Assembly: GCA_018725345.1 (NCBI GenBank)
Contig: QLUI01000053.1
Span: forward strand, 1-8,877
DNA length: 8,877 nucleotides
Direction: 5' to 3'
From: Bacillota bacterium
Lineage (GTDB): Bacteria > Bacillota > Dethiobacteria > Dethiobacterales > Dethiobacteraceae
Positions within the stretch are counted from its first letter, which is position 1; every line of letters starts with the position of its first letter. A model generated the notes under the pieces. The model was given only the letters and a program-made list of their open reading frames with translations, was not told where the DNA came from and did no database searches. Made by a program: the position numbers and the translations under genes. Shown here piece after piece: positions 1-6,248 of the stretch.

Positions 1-1
1 G

Positions 2-52
2 CTTAGAGGTGGGGCCTTAACCCAAAAGAAAAACCAAGATAAAGCGAGGTGA
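2..52 (+). CDS. possible 3' end of an upstream gene (partial)
   Basis: One frame is open from the window edge and ends at a TGA at 50-52. It would encode a lysine-rich hydrophilic tail (LRGGALTQKKNQDKAR). The stop lies inside the GAGGTGA ribosome binding site of the next gene, a common arrangement in tightly packed Bacillota operons. Seventeen codons are too few to identify a family or to prove coding. The alternative is that 1-48 is simply an untranslated leader. This is a weak call based only on the open frame and the overlap. Confidence 0.2.
   Translation, partial: LRGGALTQKKNQDKAR
46..51 (+). promoter_or_regulatory. ribosome binding site that sets the start of the zinc-ribbon gene
   Basis: GAGGTG lies 6 nt before the ATG at 58. 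A GTG at 49 is in the same frame, but it overlaps this Shine-Dalgarno sequence and has no good site of its own upstream. The ATG at 58 is therefore the more likely start. Confidence 0.6.
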
Positions 53-57
53 AAGAT

Positions 58-285
58 ATGCACTGTCCGTTATGCCGTAGTATTGATATTGGCAAGGTGG
101 GAACAAGGCAATATTATTGTTGGCATTGCTTGCACGAATTTTGTCTTGATGGACAGCAGGGCTTTACAGCATTCTATGTTGATGCGGAGGGCTCTTTAAT
201 TGCTCTCAGTGAATTAACTCAAGCCAATCAGGGGGTTAGTGAGAATTTGCTGGGTTTGCGTCCACTGCCCTGCATCAGAAGATAG
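58..285 (+). CDS. small zinc-ribbon protein of unknown function
   Basis: This is a 75-residue protein starting MHCPLC. Two CxxC pairs are visible, C3/C6 (CPLC) and C21/C24 (CWHC), separated by 14 residues. This is the geometry of a rubredoxin-like zinc ribbon that holds one zinc ion. The remaining 50 residues have a short aromatic/hydrophobic patch (GFTAFYVDAEGSLIAL) resembling a beta hairpin, and a tail with no recognisable motif. There is no signal peptide or membrane segment, so it is probably cytoplasmic. It ends 20 bp before the AI-2E family gene and is probably co-transcribed with it. Zinc ribbons of this size may bind nucleic acid or protein; nothing here decides between them. The start at 58 is preferred over the GTG at 49 (78 residues) because GAGGTG at 46-51 is correctly spaced for 58. 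That it is a real gene seems likely; its function is unknown. Confidence 0.75.
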   Translation: MHCPLCRSIDIGKVGTRQYYCWHCLHEFCLDGQQGFTAFYVDAEGSLIALSELTQANQGVSENLLGLRPLPCIRR

Positions 286-305
286 ATAAACTGGGGGGGA
301 GCACT

Positions 306-1379
306 ATGGAAGGGCAATCAAAATGCCAGAATGCGCATTTGCGTCATGGACGCAACTTAATTATTGGCGTCTTAGTCTTATTGTTCTTTTTTGTGTTTTA
401 TCAAATAGGAGATAGATTGCTCGGTATGTTACTGCCTTTCTTTTTGGCCGTGATTGCAGCCTATATCTTGAATCCCGTGGTGGATTTTTTGGAGAAGCAA
501 CGTATCCCGCGCTATCTGGGGATTTTACTGATTTATGCCGTTTTTTTCTTCCTTTTCCTGGCCATTGGACTCAGCACCATCCCTGTTCTGATTCTGGAGT
601 TGCAGGAATTGGCCGAAGGGATACCTGAATATATGCGTTACGTTCGGCAATTCATTATTAATATCCAGGCCGATTACCAGCGCATTAACATTCCCGACGG
701 GGTTCGTGAAGTCCTAAATCAAAATATCACTGAGCTACAAAATTGGCTGCTGCGTTTGGTTGAGTTGGTGAGCCACAGGATTGTAGCGCTTTTTTCTCAT
801 ACCTTTATAATTTTTGTTATACCCATCTTAGTCTATTATATTTTACGCGATATGGAGCTTCTCAAGCGCTCTGTACTCCTTGTCTTTCCAGTGCAGTACC
901 GTAAATGGGTTGTGGTCATGGGCAGTGAAATGGATCGAACAATGGGAGCGTATTTTCGCGGCATGTTGTTGACTTGTTTTCTTGTAGCTGCCATGACCTA
1001 TACCGGATTACTAATCATCGGGATGGAATTTGCTCTGCTTTTAGGCTTAATTTCCGGTATTACAAATATAATTCCTTACTTTGGTCCGTATATAGGAGCT
1101 GTCCCCGCAGTTTTAATTGCTTTGCTCGATTCGCCTTTGCTTGCTTTAAAGGTGATTGCTGTGGTGCTTATTGTCCAGCAAATTGAGAGCCAATTGATTA
1201 CGCCACAGGTTATTGGACGGAGCATTGGTCTGCATCCGTTGACAGTTATTTTTGCGTTAATTTTGGGAGGCACTCTTTTTGGGATAGCCGGATTGATTTT
1301 TGCCGTTCCGCTTACTGCTATGTTGCGTATTTTTATTAAACATGCGCTAGAACTTGCAGCAAAGGGTCAAAAGCAGTAG
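306..1379 (+). CDS. AI-2E family transporter (YrrI/YtvI/PerM type)
   Basis: This 357-residue integral membrane protein has the typical length and layout of the AI-2E/UPF0118 family. Hydrophobic segments lie near residues 17-33, 37-56, 70-97, 160-180, 217-240, 242-272, 276-292 and 308-338. A polar, helical loop (about 98-155) follows the third, as usual in the family. Family signatures are NIIPYFGPYIGAVPA at 254-268 and the stretch from IESQLITPQVIGR to GLHPLT at 293-313. E. coli TqsA of this family is reported to export the quorum signal AI-2, and other members act in sodium or proton exchange, so the substrate here cannot be named. The ATG is preceded by GGGGGGA at 293-299. B. subtilis also has a family member (yrrI) directly before alaS, so the position is conserved. 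The gene ends 81 bp before alaS, which has its own promoter. Confidence 0.92.
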   Translation: MEGQSKCQNAHLRHGRNLIIGVLVLLFFFVFYQIGDRLLGMLLPFFLAVIAAYILNPVVDFLEKQRIPRYLGILLIYAVFFFLFLAIGLSTIPVLILELQELAEGIPEYMRYVRQFIINIQADYQRINIPDGVREVLNQNITELQNWLLRLVELVSHRIVALFSHTFIIFVIPILVYYILRDMELLKRSVLLVFPVQYRKWVVVMGSEMDRTMGAYFRGMLLTCFLVAAMTYTGLLIIGMEFALLLGLISGITNIIPYFGPYIGAVPAVLIALLDSPLLALKVIAVVLIVQQIESQLITPQVIGRSIGLHPLTVIFALILGGTLFGIAGLIFAVPLTAMLRIFIKHALELAAKGQKQ

Positions 1380-1399
1380 CAGCAGAGTATTTCCGTTTA

Positions 1400-1429
1400 T
1401 TGACACAGTTTGCTTCCCTCTTATATAAT
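1400..1429 (+). promoter_or_regulatory. sigma-A promoter of alaS
   Basis: A perfect -35 TTGACA (1400-1405) and a perfect -10 TATAAT (1424-1429) are separated by 18 bp. Transcription should start near 1435-1437, giving a leader of only about 25 nt before the alaS ATG. This leaves no room for a T-box antiterminator or riboswitch downstream of the promoter. It probably drives the whole alaS-to-mltG unit. Confidence 0.82.
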
Positions 1430-1446
1430 TGTTTTTGGAACGAGTC

Positions 1447-1454
1447 AGGGAGGG
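1447..1454 (+). promoter_or_regulatory. alaS ribosome binding site
   Basis: AGGGAGGG ends 6 nt before the ATG at 1461 and fixes that codon as the alaS start. An in-frame TTG at 1410 lies upstream of the -10 box, so it would not be on the transcript from this promoter. Confidence 0.8.
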
Positions 1455-1460
1455 TTTGGC

Positions 1461-4103
1461 ATGCTGTCCAAGGATATTCGTACAAATTTTTTGCAATTTT
1501 TTCAGGGGAAGGATCATTTGATTCTACCCAGTTTTTCGTTAATCCCTCAGAATGACACTACGTTGCTGCTGACGGGAGCCGGCATGGCTCCGCTGAAACC
1601 TTACTTTACCGGAGAAAAAATACCACCCCATCTACGGCTGGCCACCTGCCAGAAATGTGTCCGTACACCAGATATCGAGCGGGTAGGCCGCACTTCACGT
1701 CATGCCACTTTTTTCGAAATGCTAGGCAATTTTTCATTTGGAGATTACTTTAAGGAAGAATCCATCGGCTGGGCGTGGGAGCTTGTGACAAAAGGTTTTC
1801 TGCTGTCGAAGGACAGGCTCTATGTCAGTGTATATCAGGATGATGATGAAGCTTTTGCTATTTGGGAGAAGATAGTGGGGATTCCGCGCGAGCGAATTTT
1901 CCGCCTTGGTAAAAAGGATAACTTCTGGGAGATCGGCCAAGGCCCTTGCGGCCCATGTTCGGAAATTTACTATGACTTAGGCCCAGAGAAAGGTTGCGGG
2001 CGGCCAAACTGTGAGGTGGGCTGTGATTGTGACCGCTTCTTAGAAATTTGGAATTTGGTATTTACACAGTTTAATTGTACCGCCGTAGGTGAGTATGTGC
2101 CGCTCTCCAAAAAAAATATTGATACCGGCGCGGGCTTAGAGAGGATTGCTATAGCGCTGCAGGGTGTGACCAACCTGTTTGAAATTGATACTGTGAGACC
2201 TTTGTTAGACTATTTTAGTCAAGTTACAGGCACAAAATATCACGTGAAAAACCGGGACGTCTCCCTGCGGATACTGACCGAACATTTGCGAGGCATCTCA
2301 TTTATGGTGGGTGATGGGATTTTGCCTGGCAACGAAGGGCGCGGCTACGTTTTGCGCCGCTTGTTGCGCCGTGCAGTACGTCACGGCAAAATCCTAGGAA
2401 AGGGAGAACCTTTCTTGTACAAAGCGGTGGATTTGGTCGTTAATGAATATGGTGCATTTTATCCTGAGCTGCTTGAAGGACGCCAGCATATTAGCAAGGT
2501 GGTGCGCATAGAGGAAGAACGCTTCCACGAGACGCTGGAACAAGGGATGAAAATACTTAATGACCTGATGTGTAGCATTGGTTCGCGTGGAGTTCTGCCC
2601 GGGGAGCTTGCTTTTAAATTATATGATACTTATGGTTTCCCTCTTGATCTGACTAAAGAGATTTTGGCGGAAAATAAAATGCTGCTCGAGGAGGAGGGCT
2701 TTAAAGCCGCATTGTCAAGTCAGCGCGAGCGTGGTCGCAGTGCCCGCAGCAATAATGTTTACAGCAAGGAGGGAAATGCCTACGAAGCAATTCGCCAGCT
2801 TTCTACCTCCTTTATTGGCTATGATGCACTGCAGTCTACAGGCGAAATCTTGGCCATTCTTAAAGAAGGAGAATCGGTTAATTCTGCTATTGAAGGGGAA
2901 GAGGTGGAACTGGTTCTAAACAGTACACCTTTTTACGGCGAACAGGGTGGCCAGGTAGGAGATAGTGGGATAATCCTGACCGAAGACGGAGCGGTGGAAG
3001 TTTCTACTGTTGTGGTGTCTCCGCTTGCACAACTGATTCACCGTGGCAGGGTCGCACAGGGGGCGATCAGTGTGGGCGACCAGGCGAAGGCGGTTGTCCA
3101 TGATCAGCTGCGGAGTGCCGTCTGTAGGAGCCATACTGCCACGCATCTGTTGCACAGCGCGCTCCAAGAAGTGCTGGGTAATCATGTTAAGCAGGCAGGT
3201 TCTCAGGTAACGGCCGACCGTCTGCGGTTTGACTTTACCCATTTAAACGCTGCCTCACCGGAGCAATTGGCGGAGGCAGAAAAAAGAGTTAATGAATTTA
3301 TCTGGAAAAATGTGCCTGTGAATGTAACGTTGACTAGTATGGAAGAAGCTAGAGAGTTAGGGGCTACAGCGCTCTTTACCGAGAAATATGGTGAAGATGT
3401 AAGGGTAGTGCGCGTCGGCGACTATAGCATGGAGCTTTGTGGCGGTACTCATGTGCAGAGTGCCGGAGAGATAGGCCTTTTCAAGATTCTTACCGAAACA
3501 GGAATCGGAGCCGGACTGCGTCGGATTGAGGCTCTCACGGGTGCCGGAGCATATCGCTGGTTTAATCAGCGCAATGAAGTACTCGAGCATGCTGCTGTGC
3601 AAATGAAGTCTTCTCCTGAACTGTTGCCGGAGAAAATAACAGGCTTGCAAAGTGAATATAAAGAATTACAGCGAGAATATCAGCGGCTTCAGTTAAAGCT
3701 GGCTGGCATGGAAGTTGACGGGCTTTTGTCGAATGTTTCTACTGAAAGCGGTGTGTCTGTAATTTCAGCACGTGTCAGCGCCGGCGACATGGAAACGCTG
3801 CGGGAAATGGCAGATAGACTGAAAAATAAGCTTGCTTCGGGGATCATTGTTTTAGGAGCAGTCTCGGCAGGCAAGGTTCTCCTGGTGGGGGCAGTTACTG
3901 CTGATTTGCTTAAAGAAGGCTACCATGCCGGAAGACTGGTTGGTGAGGTGGCTAAACTGACAGACGGCGGCGGCGGCGGTCGTCCCGATATGGCGCAAGC
4001 CGGCGGAAAGGAGCCGTCGAAGTTGGACGATGCTCTAGATAAAGTGGACAAACTGGTGGAAAGTCAGAAGAATAAAAGGAATTGTCCTGAGCGGGTAGAA
4101 TAA
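1461..4103 (+). CDS. alaS: alanyl-tRNA synthetase
   Basis: AlaRS charges tRNA-Ala with alanine and hydrolyses mischarged Ser- and Gly-tRNA-Ala in the cytoplasm. From ATG 1461 the protein has 880 residues, the usual bacterial length. The class II catalytic core spans about 1-235: motif 2 runs through RHATFFEMLGNFSFGDYF (80-97), then CGPCSEIYYD (163-172), a cysteine-rich insert (C179, C184, C188, C190) and NIDTGAGLER (219-228). Motif 3 is GDGILPGNEGRGYVLRR (284-300), followed by the tRNA-recognition helices. The editing domain has its zinc ligands H558 and H562 (HTATH), C660 and H664 (CGGTH). A coiled-coil stretch (about 720-755) precedes the C-Ala domain, with its glycine loop GGGGGGRPDMAQAGGK ending at 850. 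All key residues seen are intact. It starts the main operon under its own promoter and is followed 29 bp later by ireB. Confidence 0.98.
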   Translation: MLSKDIRTNFLQFFQGKDHLILPSFSLIPQNDTTLLLTGAGMAPLKPYFTGEKIPPHLRLATCQKCVRTPDIERVGRTSRHATFFEMLGNFSFGDYFKEESIGWAWELVTKGFLLSKDRLYVSVYQDDDEAFAIWEKIVGIPRERIFRLGKKDNFWEIGQGPCGPCSEIYYDLGPEKGCGRPNCEVGCDCDRFLEIWNLVFTQFNCTAVGEYVPLSKKNIDTGAGLERIAIALQGVTNLFEIDTVRPLLDYFSQVTGTKYHVKNRDVSLRILTEHLRGISFMVGDGILPGNEGRGYVLRRLLRRAVRHGKILGKGEPFLYKAVDLVVNEYGAFYPELLEGRQHISKVVRIEEERFHETLEQGMKILNDLMCSIGSRGVLPGELAFKLYDTYGFPLDLTKEILAENKMLLEEEGFKAALSSQRERGRSARSNNVYSKEGNAYEAIRQLSTSFIGYDALQSTGEILAILKEGESVNSAIEGEEVELVLNSTPFYGEQGGQVGDSGIILTEDGAVEVSTVVVSPLAQLIHRGRVAQGAISVGDQAKAVVHDQLRSAVCRSHTATHLLHSALQEVLGNHVKQAGSQVTADRLRFDFTHLNAASPEQLAEAEKRVNEFIWKNVPVNVTLTSMEEARELGATALFTEKYGEDVRVVRVGDYSMELCGGTHVQSAGEIGLFKILTETGIGAGLRRIEALTGAGAYRWFNQRNEVLEHAAVQMKSSPELLPEKITGLQSEYKELQREYQRLQLKLAGMEVDGLLSNVSTESGVSVISARVSAGDMETLREMADRLKNKLASGIIVLGAVSAGKVLLVGAVTADLLKEGYHAGRLVGEVAKLTDGGGGGRPDMAQAGGKEPSKLDDALDKVDKLVESQKNKRNCPERVE

Positions 4104-4132
4104 CAATAAGATAACCAGCCGGAGGTGAGGAA

Positions 4133-4405
4133 ATGGTAAGCTCGTTTGACCAGACGATGAAATTTAAGCGTGTGGCGGAAGAGGAGGAGTATCAGGTAAA
4201 AGATGTTCTCTCCGTGGTTTACGGGGCATTAAAAGAAAAAGGCTACAATCCTCTCAATCAGATTGTGGGCTATTTGCTGTCCGGCGACCCTGCTTACATT
4301 ACAAGCCATCAAAATGCTCGTGTGTTAATTCGCAAACTGGAGCGAGATGAATTGTTGGAAGAACTGGTGGCTTCTTATCTCAAAGAACTGGAGAAACAAG
4401 GTTAG
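4133..4405 (+). CDS. ireB: IreB family regulatory phosphoprotein (YrzL, DUF965)
   Basis: This 90-residue protein matches the IreB/UPF0297 family over its whole length. The hallmark core EKGYNPLNQIVGYLLSGDPA is at residues 35-54, followed by the conserved C-terminal ARVLIRKLERDELLEELV (62-79). In Enterococcus faecalis, IreB is a small dimeric protein phosphorylated on N-terminal threonines by the PASTA kinase IreK, and it modulates cephalosporin resistance and wall homeostasis. Here T8 in the DQTMKF context appears to match one of those threonines; the position of the other looks non-threonine, although S3 and S4 lie close by. The start has a strong GGAGGTGA site at 4121-4128, 4 nt before the ATG. 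The neighbours alaS and ruvX are the usual ones for this family. The next gene begins only 4 nt after the stop. Confidence 0.95.
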   Translation: MVSSFDQTMKFKRVAEEEEYQVKDVLSVVYGALKEKGYNPLNQIVGYLLSGDPAYITSHQNARVLIRKLERDELLEELVASYLKELEKQG

Positions 4406-4409
4406 AAAG

Positions 4410-5357
4410 ATGGAATATCGTATTTTGGGGAAAACCGCTCTCAGGGTTTCCCGTCTTTGTTTTGGCACATTGACCATGGGCCCCCTTCAGGCTAATCTGT
4501 CTGTCGGTGAAGGAGCGCGGCTGATAGAGCTGGCTTTGGATAAAGGGGTCAATTTTATTGATACGGCAGAACTTTACGGCACATACTCGCACATTCGCCA
4601 GGCAATCCGTCATAGAAATCGCAAACCTGTACTGGCTTCCAAATCCTACGCACATACCCGGGCACAAATGAAATTGAGCCTGCAGCGAGCATTAGACGGC
4701 ATGGATCTGCCTGTGGTAGATATATTCCTTCTTCATGAACAGGAATCATATTACACGCTAAAAGGTCACAGAGAAGCTCTCGATTACTTGCTGGAAGCTA
4801 AGCAAGATGGTTTGGTGCGGGCTGTGGGATTTTCTTGCCATACCGTGGAAGCTTTGCGCGCAGCCCTCAGTATGCCGGAGATTGATGTAGTGCATCCGTT
4901 AGTGAATATAGCTGGTGTAGGTATCCGGGATGGCACGGTGACTGAGATGCTTTCAGTTATAGCCTCGCTTAGCCAAACAGGTGTAGGTATCTTTGCGATG
5001 AAGCCGCTGGGTGGCGGACATCTGATTGCTAAAAATGAGGAATCATTACGCTTTGTACAGCAACAGCCATACCTGGATTCTATTGCCGCAGGAATGGTTA
5101 CTGCAGAGGAAATCGACTTTAACTGCGCTATTTTCTCTGGGCAGAGCGTACCGGTGGGGTTAGCGGAGACGCTCAGGCAGACTAAGCGTCGCTTGCAGGT
5201 GCAACAGTGGTGTAGCGGTTGCGGCACCTGCGTGGGCTACTGTCCGCAGGATGCTTTAAAAGTGCGAGGTGGTCGCGCATATGTGGAGGAAAAGGAATGC
5301 GTGTTGTGTGGTTATTGCGGTGCCCATTGCCCGGATTTTTGTCTGAAAATATATTGA
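4410..5357 (+). CDS. aldo/keto reductase with C-terminal 2x[4Fe-4S] ferredoxin module
   Basis: This 315-residue protein has two modules. Residues 1 to about 255 form an NAD(P)H-dependent aldo/keto reductase barrel with the complete catalytic tetrad: D51 and Y56 (DTAELYG), K78 (ASKSY) and H109 (FLLHE). Residues 268-307 hold two cluster motifs of the form CxxCxxCxxxCP: C268, C271, C274, C278 and C297, C300, C303, C307. These should each bind one [4Fe-4S] cluster, suggesting electron transfer between a flavodoxin- or ferredoxin-like partner and the barrel. The physiological substrate is not evident. The ATG at 4410 gives the classical N-terminus MEYRILGKTALRVS. Its ribosome binding site is weak and it lies 4 nt after the ireB stop, so translational coupling to ireB is likely. 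The B. subtilis version of this cluster lacks this gene between yrzL and yrrK. Confidence 0.92.
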   Translation: MEYRILGKTALRVSRLCFGTLTMGPLQANLSVGEGARLIELALDKGVNFIDTAELYGTYSHIRQAIRHRNRKPVLASKSYAHTRAQMKLSLQRALDGMDLPVVDIFLLHEQESYYTLKGHREALDYLLEAKQDGLVRAVGFSCHTVEALRAALSMPEIDVVHPLVNIAGVGIRDGTVTEMLSVIASLSQTGVGIFAMKPLGGGHLIAKNEESLRFVQQQPYLDSIAAGMVTAEEIDFNCAIFSGQSVPVGLAETLRQTKRRLQVQQWCSGCGTCVGYCPQDALKVRGGRAYVEEKECVLCGYCGAHCPDFCLKIY

Positions 5358-5370
5358 CCTGAGGTGTAGG

Positions 5371-5796
5371 ATGCGCATACTTGGACTGGATGTGGGGGAT
5401 CGTACCATCGGTGTGGCAGCTAGTGATGAACTCGGTTGGATAGCCCATGGTATCACAGTGATTCGACGTAGCAAGTGGGATGAGGATCTGCAACGACTCC
5501 GTGAACTGGTGCAGGAGTATGATATTGCTTTGATTGTTGTGGGTTATCCGAAAAATATGAATGGCACCATTGGACCGAGGGCTGAAATGGCGGCTGAATT
5601 TGCTGAAAAAGTGGCGGCAGCCTTGTCGTTGCCGTTTAAGCTTTGGGACGAACGCCTCACCACAATGGAAGCTGAGCGGACACTGTTGACTGCGGACGTA
5701 AGCAGAGCAAAGAGAAAAAAAGTGATAGACAAGCTGGCCGCCGTTCTGATCCTCCAAAACTATCTGCAGGCTCAAGCTAATCGTCCTTCCGTGTAA
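5371..5796 (+). CDS. ruvX: Holliday junction resolvase-like / pre-16S rRNA nuclease (YqgF family)
   Basis: This 141-residue protein has the RNase H-like fold of the YqgF/RuvX family and its usual length. Visible motifs are GLDVGDRTIGVA near the N-terminus with the first acidic residue D7, VVGYPKNMNGTIGPRA (56-71), the DERLTT motif (93-98) with further catalytic acids, and the C-terminal KKVIDKLAAVLILQNYL with D120. In E. coli, YqgF matures the 5' end of 16S rRNA; mycobacterial RuvX resolves Holliday junctions in vitro. The conserved essential role is thought to be rRNA processing. GAGGTG at 5361-5366 lies 4 nt before the ATG, and the gap to the reductase is 13 bp. Its position between ireB and the DUF1292 gene, apart from the inserted reductase, matches B. 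subtilis yrrK. Confidence 0.96.
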   Translation: MRILGLDVGDRTIGVAASDELGWIAHGITVIRRSKWDEDLQRLRELVQEYDIALIVVGYPKNMNGTIGPRAEMAAEFAEKVAAALSLPFKLWDERLTTMEAERTLLTADVSRAKRKKVIDKLAAVLILQNYLQAQANRPSV

Positions 5797-5850
5797 AATA
5801 AGAAAAGCTAAAAAAAAGAAGTTACTTTAAGAAAGAGGTGGACAAAAAAA

Positions 5851-6207
5851 ATGACAGAAATCAATGACGACGTTGTGAAATTGTTGGACGAGGAAGGTCA
5901 AGAACATAGTTTTATTGTATTGACAACTATTGAACTTAATCAAAATAAATATGCTATTATGATTCCGTTGGAAGATGAACTAAGTGAGCTTGACGAACAA
6001 GAGGCCATTGTTTTCCGCATTGATGAAAATGATGGTGAGCAGATGTTGACCGTTGTTGAAGAAGGTGATGAATGGGAAGCAGTGGCGGAAGCTTGGGAAA
6101 AGATGAGCGAGATAGACGAATTTGACGAAGACGAAGACGAATTTGACGAAGACGAAGATGAAGATGAAATAGACGAAGACGAAGACGACGAAGACGACGA
6201 AGAATAA
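5851..6207 (+). CDS. DUF1292 protein (YrzB-like) with long acidic tail
   Basis: This 118-residue protein has residues 1 to about 85 resembling the DUF1292 domain, including the pattern of a hydrophobic strand, KYAIMIPLED (33-42), EAIVFRI, then a DGEQMLTVVEEGDEWEAV segment. The family has no established biochemical function. From about residue 87 the chain is almost entirely Asp and Glu with a few Phe and Ile, ending DEDDEDDEE. The tail is encoded by GACGAA-rich DNA that includes a perfect 21-bp tandem duplication. Such polyacidic tails can interact with basic proteins or mimic nucleic acid, but that is inference. The ribosome binding site AGAGGTGG (5834-5841) lies 9 nt before the ATG, a slightly long spacing across an A-rich spacer. 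The gene order ruvX - DUF1292 - mltG is conserved in Bacillota. Coding status is secure because the domain and its location agree. Confidence 0.9.
   Translation: MTEINDDVVKLLDEEGQEHSFIVLTTIELNQNKYAIMIPLEDELSELDEQEAIVFRIDENDGEQMLTVVEEGDEWEAVAEAWEKMSEIDEFDEDEDEFDEDEDEDEIDEDEDDEDDEE
6115..6156 (+). repeat. 21-bp perfect tandem duplication in the acidic tail
   Basis: Two identical 21-bp units, 6115-6135 and 6136-6156, each encode DEFDEDE. They sit within a wider region of GAC/GAA/GAT triplets that runs to about 6204. The unit length is a multiple of three, so gain or loss of copies keeps the frame and changes only tail length. Confidence 0.9.
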
Positions 6208-6248
6208 GACGCAAAAGAGGATGGCGAAGACAAAAAACGAGGGCTGAA

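Noticed and set aside
1410..1460. Upstream TTG start for alaS
   Set aside because: It lies before the -10 box of the promoter, has no ribosome binding site, and family length (880 residues) fits ATG 1461.
2916..3242. 108-residue reverse-strand open frame within alaS
   Set aside because: It lies completely inside the AlaRS editing-domain codons, resembles no family and has no ribosome binding site.
3963..3980. GGC triplet run near the alaS 3' end as a microsatellite
   Set aside because: It encodes the conserved glycine loop of the C-Ala domain and needs no other explanation.
4347..4409. Upstream start for the aldo/keto reductase, overlapping ireB
   Set aside because: The 21 extra residues are the ireB 3' end read in another frame. 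The family N-terminus starts at ATG 4410.
5182..5775. 197-residue reverse-strand open frame across the reductase end and ruvX
   Set aside because: It is antisense to two well-supported genes and its product has no recognisable domain or plausible composition.
5920..5960. TTGACA (5920-5925) followed by an extended -10-like TGCTATTAT within the DUF1292 gene
   Set aside because: The spacing between them is 29 bp, far outside the functional range.
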